Assembly (NCBI GenBank): GCA_019322455.1
Contig: JAHWIT010000137.1
Coordinates: 1-5,586 of the forward strand
Direction: 5' to 3'
DNA from: Candidatus Woesearchaeota archaeon
Lineage (GTDB): Archaea > Nanobdellota > Nanobdellia > Woesearchaeales > WJKL01
Length of the DNA: 5,586 nucleotides
The notes beneath the pieces are model-generated. The model had not been told where the DNA came from and did not search any database. It saw nothing but the letters and a program-made list of their open reading frames with translations. The position numbers and the translations under genes were made by a program. Below, one piece after another: positions 1-3,736 of the stretch; positions within the stretch are counted from its first letter, which is position 1; each line of letters opens with the position of its first letter.

Positions 1-89
1 ATTCCTTGTTTGATATTTTCTGTTAGGTTTCTATATTTCTCTTTACTCTCTTTCAAAGCTTCTTCTATTTTCTCTTTTTCCTTAACCAT
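1..89 (-). CDS. N-terminal part of an unidentified charged protein (partial)
   Basis: Reading leftward from an ATG at 89, the frame stays open to the window edge for 29 codons, beginning MVKEKEKIEEALKE. The visible part is almost entirely Lys/Glu with few hydrophobic residues, typical of a soluble or coiled-coil helix at a protein N terminus. A purine-rich GGGGAG lies just upstream (93-98), and a good TATA box lies about 40 bp upstream. Both support this being a real gene start, transcribed divergently from the trmB-like gene. Too little is visible to name a product. Confidence 0.6.
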   Translation of the reverse strand, partial: MVKEKEKIEEALKESKEKYRNLTENIKQG

Positions 90-122
90 TTTCTCCCCTA
101 AAATAGGATAACTAAAGATATT

Positions 123-134
123 CAAATATATAAA
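123..134 (-). promoter_or_regulatory. TATA box for the leftward partial gene
   Basis: The minus strand reads TTTATATATTTG, preceded by an A-run that could serve as a BRE. Placing the start of transcription about 26 bp downstream gives roughly position 103. That leaves a leader of about 14 nt containing the GGGGAG ribosome-binding site. The spacing is what is expected for an archaeal TBP/TFB promoter. Confidence 0.6.
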
Positions 135-168
135 CTTTTTTACATAATGATAATTAAAATTAACAAAA

Positions 169-236
169 TGATAAAATTGTTATCAAAAAATCAAGTTTAG
201 ATGTCAAAAAGTTAAGAAAATGATAAAAATTTGTCA
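169..236. repeat. Two related TGATAA-type degenerate repeats
   Basis: TGATAA-N5-TTATCA (169-185) is a 6-bp inverted repeat. A similar but imperfect copy, TGATAAAAATTTGTCA, lies at 221-236, and the 20 bases around each copy resemble one another. They sit between the divergent promoters, upstream of the rightward TATA box. They could be regulator sites, but in DNA this AT-rich short repeats arise easily by chance. Confidence 0.25.
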
Positions 237-248
237 AATGCAAACGCT

Positions 249-258
249 TTTATAAATA
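249..258 (+). promoter_or_regulatory. Distal TATA box (P1) for the trmB-like gene
   Basis: TTTATAAATA is close to the archaeal TATA consensus. The expected start of transcription, 25-27 bp downstream of its centre, falls near 280, inside the spacer of the perfect dyad at 262-295. This promoter would give a leader of about 150 nt carrying two further dyads, so a closer promoter (378-386) may be used instead or as well. Confidence 0.45.
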
Positions 259-261
259 TGT

Positions 262-295
262 TATGTATGCATTACAATGTGTTTATGCATACATA
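262..295. promoter_or_regulatory. Perfect 11-bp inverted repeat at the P1 start site
   Basis: TATGTATGCAT (262-272) and ATGCATACATA (285-295) are exact reverse complements separated by 12 bp. The centre is about 25 bp downstream of the P1 TATA centre, so a bound dimer would cover the transcription start. It is a plausible operator, possibly for the TrmB-like protein encoded just downstream. It does not contain the TACT-N3-AGTA type of site known for some TrmB proteins. Confidence 0.5.
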
Positions 296-307
296 TATTT
301 TCCACTT

Positions 308-331
308 TTAGTGAATAACTATATTCACTAA
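308..331. promoter_or_regulatory. Perfect 10-bp inverted repeat with 4-base spacer
   Basis: TTAGTGAATA (308-317) and TATTCACTAA (322-331) are exact reverse complements around ACTA. As DNA this is a compact operator-like dyad. If transcription starts at P1 it would also form a tetraloop RNA hairpin in the leader of the trmB-like gene. Its sequence is unrelated to the dyads on either side. Confidence 0.45.
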
Positions 332-377
332 TTAAAAGAAAATAGAATCTTTACTAAAAAAATTAACAAAAGAATGA

Positions 378-386
378 ATATATAAT
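378..386 (+). promoter_or_regulatory. Proximal TATA-like box (P2) for the trmB-like gene
   Basis: ATATATAAT within the A/T stretch at 376-388 would place a transcription start near 408. That leaves a leader of about 25 nt that still contains the strong ribosome-binding site. It matches the short leaders seen for the other genes here better than P1 does, but the box is weaker than TTTATAAATA. Which promoter is used cannot be settled from sequence. Confidence 0.35.
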
Positions 387-397
387 TCAACCATTTA

Positions 398-426
398 CCC
401 AGATAATATGTTTTATCTGGGGGTGG
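398..426 (+). promoter_or_regulatory. 9-bp dyad overlapping the trmB ribosome-binding site
   Basis: CCCAGATAA (398-406) and TTATCTGGG (413-421) are exact reverse complements with a 6-base loop. The right arm runs directly into GGTGG (422-426), so the purine-rich ribosome-binding block at 419-426 lies partly inside the stem, 6 nt before the ATG at 433. In a transcript from P1 the hairpin could hide the ribosome-binding site. In a transcript from P2 the left arm is probably not transcribed, and the dyad would act as a DNA operator at the start site. Confidence 0.5.
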
Positions 427-432
427 AAACAA

Positions 433-1218
433 ATGTTAACAACAAAAAATATGGTGACTCCTTTACTTGAACTAGGGTTAAATAAATATGAGGCTAAAGT
501 ATATTTAACATTAATAGGAGAAGGTATTTCAACTGCAAAGAATATTTCTGATATAACAGGAATTCCTTATGGCAAGGTGTATGAGATAATTAATTCTTTG
601 GCAAACAAAGGCTTTACTGTTATATTGCCTAGTAAACCAATGAAATGCCAGGCAATCAGCCCAAAAGAGGCAATAATAACAGCTAGAAAGGGCATGGAAG
701 AAAAGTATCAGAAGCTTGAGAGGCATATTACAAAGGAATTAGAGCCAATGTTTACTGAATCCAAGAAATTCATAGAGCCAAAAGGGATTTTCTGGATAAT
801 AAACGGCAGAGCAAATATTATCAAGAAGATTGAGGAATTGATAGGCAAGGCAAAAAGCAATATTAGCATTCACTGCAGTGCAAATGGATTGTCAAGATTA
901 ATTCTTCATAAAGAAGTATTAGAAGAAGCAAAGAAAAGAGGTGTAGAGATCTCAATCGGCAGTACAATTACTAAAGAGGTTGAAGAAGAAGCAAAATCAT
1001 TAAATTTTTGTGATATAAGAAAAATAAAAAATGCAGAGAATCATTTTTATTCAATAGACGGCAAAGAATGTCTTGTTGTAGAGCCTATTCCAGATGATGA
1101 TAATATTGTTTATGGAAGAGATCTTGGAATGTGGGTTTCGTCTTCTTCATTTACAAAGTTTTTAGGAGATTTTTTCAAGGCAAATTTTAACAAAAGCAGA
1201 AAGGTGTATGGAGAGTAG
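433..1218 (+). CDS. TrmB-family transcriptional regulator
   Basis: This 261-residue protein has the TrmB layout. A winged helix-turn-helix spans about residues 8-75 (LGLNKYEAKVYLTLIGEG, then a recognition helix around IPYGKVYEIINSLANKGF). A charged coiled-coil linker follows at about 80-112, then a C-terminal effector domain at about 115-255 (GRANIIKKIEELIGKA, with HFYSIDGKECLVVEP near the end). TrmB proteins bind promoter DNA as dimers, and several characterised ones sense sugars. The ligand here is unknown. ATG 433 is preferred over the in-frame ATG at 451 because GGGGGTGG lies 6 nt upstream. Three dyads upstream suggest self-regulation. Its last 25 codons are duplicated at 2326-2406. Family assignment is firm; target genes are inference. 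Confidence 0.88.
   Translation: MLTTKNMVTPLLELGLNKYEAKVYLTLIGEGISTAKNISDITGIPYGKVYEIINSLANKGFTVILPSKPMKCQAISPKEAIITARKGMEEKYQKLERHITKELEPMFTESKKFIEPKGIFWIINGRANIIKKIEELIGKAKSNISIHCSANGLSRLILHKEVLEEAKKRGVEISIGSTITKEVEEEAKSLNFCDIRKIKNAENHFYSIDGKECLVVEPIPDDDNIVYGRDLGMWVSSSSFTKFLGDFFKANFNKSRKVYGE
1141..1210 (+). repeat. Direct repeat, copy 1 (3' end of trmB-like gene)
   Basis: This 70-bp stretch matches 2326-2395 at all but four positions. The matching begins abruptly at 1141/2326, with dissimilar bases upstream. The two copies bracket the HEPN/MNT module, so the repeat marks the edges of a possible insertion or recombination product. Confidence 0.85.
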
Positions 1219-1228
1219 ACGTATTATT

Positions 1229-1275
1229 AACCAAAGTTGTTCATGTATTACTTTGGTTTATTGTTTCTATTTTTC
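1229..1275 (+). terminator. AACCAAAGT inverted repeat with T-rich tail (terminator or operator)
   Basis: AACCAAAGT (1229-1237) and ACTTTGGTT (1250-1258) are exact reverse complements with a 12-base loop. They begin 10 bp after the trmB stop codon, and TTTATTGTTTCTATTTTT follows. A hairpin then a T-rich tract fits a transcription terminator, which in archaea mainly depends on the T tract. However, nearly the same dyad lies at the AbiE promoter (3656-3687), where no rightward gene needs terminating. An operator role, alone or in addition, is therefore possible. Confidence 0.5.
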
Positions 1276-1310
1276 CTGATTTTTAAGGTGTTTTTAAAAA
1301 GATGATAGAT

Positions 1311-1364
1311 TGTTTATCATAAACCAAAAAGTATATAAATAAGCTTATTTGTTTATAATAAACA
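1311..1364 (+). promoter_or_regulatory. HEPN/MNT promoter flanked by two copies of one palindrome
   Basis: The TATA box is GTATATAAAT (1331-1340), preceded by an A-rich BRE-like run. On its left lies TGTTTATcATAAACc (1311-1325). On its right lies TGTTTATaATAAACA (1350-1364), a perfect 7-1-7 palindrome that ends one base before the ATG at 1366. The centres are 39 bp apart, close to four helical turns. Transcription should start about 1361-1364, inside the right palindrome, giving an almost leaderless message; no ribosome-binding site precedes the ATG. Dimers bound at both sites would block TBP/TFB and polymerase, which suggests tight repression, plausibly by a module product. Confidence 0.7.
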
Positions 1365-1365
1365 T

Positions 1366-1728
1366 ATGGAAGAAACTTATAAAAAATTATTCAAGGAGTT
1401 TTTAGACGGCGCAATTGATGAAGAAAATAAAGAAAGGTACAATTCTGCTGTTAGTAATTACTATAAAGCATTGAGCACTTTGTGTTCTTTGATTATCTAT
1501 AGAACAAATAGAAAAACAGTAGACTCCCATCAAGAGGTTGATCTTTTTTTAAGAACTTTATTTCCAGAAATAAGAAAAGCAATTGATGGATTATATAAAA
1601 CTTATACAGGGACTTATCAAACATTGAAACAAAAAGAGGATTGTAATGAGGTAAAAAATGGCATTAAAACAGTCATTAAAATGGCTGGAATTGAAGAAGA
1701 GTTTAAAGAAACTTTTAGCAAAATATAA
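1366..1728 (+). CDS. HEPN-like small helical protein, partner of the MNT protein
   Basis: A 120-residue, largely alpha-helical protein. Residues 20-45 (ERYNSAVSNYYKALSTLCSL) resemble the first two helices of HEPN domains. SHQEVDLFLRTLFPEI (54-69) and IDGLYKTYTGTYQ (73-85) resemble the later part. In HEPN/MNT toxin-antitoxin systems the HEPN protein is an RNase toxin or the nucleotidylated partner. Here R49 and H55 have the right spacing for Rx4-6H, but they sit earlier than the catalytic motif of HepT proteins, and no RNxxAH-type motif follows. Catalysis is therefore doubtful; a non-catalytic HEPN that only pairs with the nucleotidyltransferase is the alternative. It is first in a two-gene operon and overlaps the next gene by 71 nt. 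Confidence 0.6.
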   Translation: MEETYKKLFKEFLDGAIDEENKERYNSAVSNYYKALSTLCSLIIYRTNRKTVDSHQEVDLFLRTLFPEIRKAIDGLYKTYTGTYQTLKQKEDCNEVKNGIKTVIKMAGIEEEFKETFSKI

Positions 1729-2200
1729 AGAGATCAAGGATTTTATTATTTTCGGGTCTTTAGTTAAAGGTAAATATGTTCCTAAAGATATTGATATTGC
1801 TTTAGTTGTGGAAAAAAAAGACATTTTTTTGGTTGGGGAGATAAAAGAGCAGCTAAAGAATAAAAACTTGGATATAGAATTGATCAAACCAGAGGAGATA
1901 TATCAAACTAGGTTGGGTTTAAATTTGATTAGTGAAGGATTTAGTATTAAAAATAATAAATTTTTAAGAGAAAAACTAAATCTTTCTCCAATGAAAATAT
2001 ATACTTATGAAATAAAAAATTTGACACAGACAAAGAAAGTTTTATTTGGTAGAGGTCTTAATCAAATAATTGAGGATACTAATGCAGTTAAATTAGGTGC
2101 TGGAAGCATTATGGTACCTATAGAACAAACCAACAAGTTTGAAGATTTTTTAGATATCTGGAATCTAAAATATAAATCAAAAGAATATCTAGTGTTATAA
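1658..2200 (+). CDS. MNT-type (minimal) nucleotidyltransferase with C-terminal extension
   Basis: A 180-residue protein of the polymerase-beta nucleotidyltransferase fold. The hallmark is IFGSLVKGKYVPKDIDIAL (31-49): G33-S34 followed nine residues later by D44-I-D46, the two metal-binding aspartates. D72 in LDIELI is a likely third carboxylate. Residues 112-180 form an extra domain (IYTYEIKNLTQTKKVLF, then KLGAGSIMVPIE) not present in minimal MntA proteins. In characterised HEPN/MNT pairs, MntA silences the HEPN toxin by transferring AMP to it; that role is inferred here. ATG 1658 is chosen because GAGGT (1648-1652) lies 5 nt upstream, so the gene begins inside the HEPN gene in the +1 frame and translation is probably coupled. 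Confidence 0.75.
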   Translation: MALKQSLKWLELKKSLKKLLAKYKEIKDFIIFGSLVKGKYVPKDIDIALVVEKKDIFLVGEIKEQLKNKNLDIELIKPEEIYQTRLGLNLISEGFSIKNNKFLREKLNLSPMKIYTYEIKNLTQTKKVLFGRGLNQIIEDTNAVKLGAGSIMVPIEQTNKFEDFLDIWNLKYKSKEYLVL

Positions 2201-2206
2201 TAATTT

Positions 2207-2237
2207 AAAACTGATTCTTGCGATAAATTAGTTTTTT
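2207..2237 (+). terminator. Hairpin and T-run after the HEPN/MNT operon
   Basis: AAAACTGATT (2207-2216) can pair with AATTAGTTTT (2226-2235), ten base pairs including one G-U, around a 9-base loop. The run of six T residues (2232-2237) overlaps and follows the right arm. It begins 6 bp after the MNT stop codon, the expected place for an operon end. Confidence 0.5.
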
Positions 2238-2255
2238 ATTTGCTGTAAGAAAGGA

Positions 2256-2315
2256 AAATGTTACGTTTCGGTGTAACATTTATATTAATAATATTACATT
2301 TTAGTGTAACATTTA
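2256..2315. repeat. Two copies of a TTAC-N8-GTAA dyad
   Basis: Two 25-bp units (2258-2282 and 2291-2315) match at 21 of 25 positions and start 33 bp apart. Each contains a TTAC-N8-GTAA dyad. In the first copy the dyad extends to AAATGTTAC/GTAACATTT, a perfect 9-bp inverted repeat (2256-2264, 2273-2281). TTTATATTAATA between the dyads is TATA-like. Such paired operator-like sites normally precede a gene, but only the broken trmB remnant follows. They may be what is left of its promoter, or of another lost gene. Confidence 0.5.
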
Positions 2316-2325
2316 ACAGTGAGAT

Positions 2326-2406
2326 TCTTCTTCATTTACAAAGTTTTTAGGAGATTTCTTCAAAGCAAATTTTAATAAGAGCAGAAAGGTGTATGAAGAG
2401 AAGTAA
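2326..2406 (+). pseudogene. 3' remnant of a second trmB-like gene
   Basis: Twenty-six codons plus a TAA stop reproduce the C terminus of the TrmB-like protein at 433-1218. The first 23 codons give identical residues, from SSSFTKFLGDFF through to KSRKVY, followed by EEK and stop instead of GE. The four base differences within those 23 codons are all third-position and silent. An in-frame TGA at 2320-2322 lies two codons upstream and there is no start codon, so the fragment cannot be expressed as a protein by itself. Silent-only divergence suggests it came from a homologue that was functional for some time before truncation. Its stop codon lies 2 bp from the end of the convergent AbiEi-like gene. 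Confidence 0.88.
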
Positions 2407-2408
2407 AA

Positions 2409-2996
2409 TTAACTTAATAATTCCAAAACCTTTTTTCTTGTTCTTTTAGGATAAACCTTTAGATAAGAATTAAGTTTTCTTTTATTGATTTTTTTTGTTA
2501 TTTCTCTAATAGCTTCATCACTTAATTTTTCTTTAAAATAAACCATATCAATAAAAGTTTTCTCTATATTAGAATAAGGAATATAAAACTTGCCATGTTT
2601 ACAATATTCAAAACCAAAAAAATACTTTTTATTAAGCCTTCTAATCAAAACATTTGTTCCTGAAATTTTGCGTATTCCTGGCCTGACTTTCCTTGCGGTA
2701 ACTATTATTGGGATTGTTTCTTGCTCCCATAGATTATGAAAACTTAATGCGTCTTGTAAGCCAAGATAAGCAGGGCCAAAACAAAATACAGCTAAAGAAG
2801 GATCATCATATAGAGTATAACATCCTTTAGTTAGTCTTTTTATTTTGCCTTTTAAAATAAGGTTTCTTATTAATTGTTTATTATACTGCTTAACTTGTTT
2901 TTTACTTCTAATTATCCTTGCAATAGAGTCAGCATTAACAACAGGACTTTTCTTAAATAAACTTTCAATTTTCTTAAGATATTTTTTTTGTCCCAT
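2409..2996 (-). CDS. AbiEi-like antitoxin / transcriptional regulator
   Basis: A 195-residue basic protein resembling AbiEi antitoxins of type IV toxin-antitoxin systems. An N-terminal winged helix lies at about residues 5-65 (KIESLFKKSPVVNADSIA, then LIRNLILKGKIKRLTKGCYTL). It is followed by the family's middle domain: AYLGLQDALSFHNLWEQ (76-92), IIVTARKVRPG (97-107), FFGFEY (126-131) and IPYSNIEKTFIDMVYF (139-154). AbiEi proteins neutralise AbiEii and repress the operon by binding inverted repeats in its promoter; a perfect repeat is present at 3656-3687. The ATG lies one base after the toxin gene's stop codon (TAAAATG), so translation is probably coupled. It is the second gene, whereas AbiE operons usually have the antitoxin first. 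Confidence 0.8.
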   Translation of the reverse strand: MGQKKYLKKIESLFKKSPVVNADSIARIIRSKKQVKQYNKQLIRNLILKGKIKRLTKGCYTLYDDPSLAVFCFGPAYLGLQDALSFHNLWEQETIPIIVTARKVRPGIRKISGTNVLIRRLNKKYFFGFEYCKHGKFYIPYSNIEKTFIDMVYFKEKLSDEAIREITKKINKRKLNSYLKVYPKRTRKKVLELLS

Positions 2997-2997
2997 T

Positions 2998-3645
2998 TTA
3001 AATACTTCTTTTTATATAATCCAATATTTTGTTTATATCAGGAACAAGCCCTTCAATAATCAAAATCATTAATTCCTTTTCATCTATTGGTTTTTTAAAT
3101 TCTTTAGTTAATTTTTTTAACTCTTTAGAGACTTTGCCCTTATCTTTTACATATCTCAATAAAAAGAAGACGTCATAAATGTCCCTTATTTTTAGTCTTT
3201 TAAGATAAGCCTCAATCTTTTCTTTTATAAGTTCTTCTGGAGTCAACGTATAAACTGTGATAAAATTACCATCAGTTTTTTCATATTCTTTAAGAGATCC
3301 TTTTGGTATAGGTTTTTTGAATAATATTTCAAATCTAACAAAGGTCCTATTTAATTCCAGTCTTGAAAACAGGCTTTTTTCACCAATTTTTTTCTTTTTT
3401 ATTATAAAACCTTGTTTCTTAAGATTTTCAAAAAGGGCATTGATTCTCTTTTCATCTTTTTGAATATAAACATCAACATCTTCTGAAAACCTGTTTCCAT
3501 TATAACATCTCCATATAGCAGTACCTCCATGCAGCACGGCTTTATCAAACATATTATACAGTTCTTTGATAATGATATCCTGAGCTCTAGCTACATCTTT
3601 ATGCATTTGCTTTTTCAATCTTAATATTAAAGGTATTTCAGTCAT
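2998..3645 (-). CDS. AbiEii-family nucleotidyltransferase toxin
   Basis: A 215-residue protein with the signature of the AbiEii/AbiGii family (DUF1814 type). VLHGGTAIWRCY (37-48) is the nucleotide-binding GG[ST] motif. RFSEDVDVYI (52-61) gives the metal-binding D56-x-D58 pair. LTPEELIKEKIEAYLKR (134-150) and RDIYDVFFLLR (154-164) form the C-terminal family motifs. All the key residues I would look for are present, so it looks catalytically intact. Related MenT toxins transfer nucleotides onto tRNA acceptor ends; the substrate here is unknown. No ribosome-binding site precedes the ATG, suggesting leaderless or near-leaderless translation. It is the first gene of the pair with the AbiEi-like antitoxin. 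Confidence 0.85.
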   Translation of the reverse strand: MTEIPLILRLKKQMHKDVARAQDIIIKELYNMFDKAVLHGGTAIWRCYNGNRFSEDVDVYIQKDEKRINALFENLKKQGFIIKKKKIGEKSLFSRLELNRTFVRFEILFKKPIPKGSLKEYEKTDGNFITVYTLTPEELIKEKIEAYLKRLKIRDIYDVFFLLRYVKDKGKVSKELKKLTKEFKKPIDEKELMILIIEGLVPDINKILDYIKRSI

Positions 3646-3655
3646 TTTAATGATT

Positions 3656-3697
3656 AACCAAAGTTATATATATAGGTAACTTTGGTTTATTTATAAA
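3656..3697 (-). promoter_or_regulatory. AbiE operon promoter with perfect 11-bp inverted repeat
   Basis: AACCAAAGTTA (3656-3666) and TAACTTTGGTT (3677-3687) are exact reverse complements with a 10-bp spacer, starting 10 bp upstream of the toxin ATG. Two TATA boxes are possible on the minus strand. TTTATAAATA (3688-3697), just outside the repeat, would start transcription near 3666, within the dyad. TATATATA inside the spacer would give a leaderless message starting at the ATG. Either way a bound repressor would block transcription, which fits autoregulation by the AbiEi-like protein. The arms also occur at 1229-1258. Confidence 0.7.
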
Positions 3698-3736
3698 TTT
3701 TTCTATTTTTAGATGTGGATGGTAAGGAGAGCATGA

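Noticed and set aside
268..312. A 14-codon frame in the trmB leader as a possible leader peptide
   Set aside because: There is no ribosome-binding site, and it is a by-product of the ATGCAT dyad.
169..315. CRISPR-like array from the scattered short repeats
   Set aside because: The repeats are few, short, degenerate and palindromic, without regular spacers or cas genes.
1219..2325. The HEPN/MNT module as a transposon bounded by direct repeats
   Set aside because: The 70-bp direct repeats are ends of trmB-like genes, not target-site duplications. There are no terminal inverted repeats and no transposase, so only a recombination origin is suggested.
2258..2350. A 30-codon plus-strand frame (MLRFGVTFILIILHF...) with AAGG just upstream, resembling a small membrane peptide
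   Set aside because: It is built from the two operator-like repeats and then runs out of frame through the trmB remnant, so it looks accidental. No homologue is recognised.
2845..3072. Open frame on the plus strand across the AbiE gene junction
   Set aside because: It is antisense to two well-supported overlapping-operon genes, has low-complexity hydrophobic content and no ribosome-binding site.
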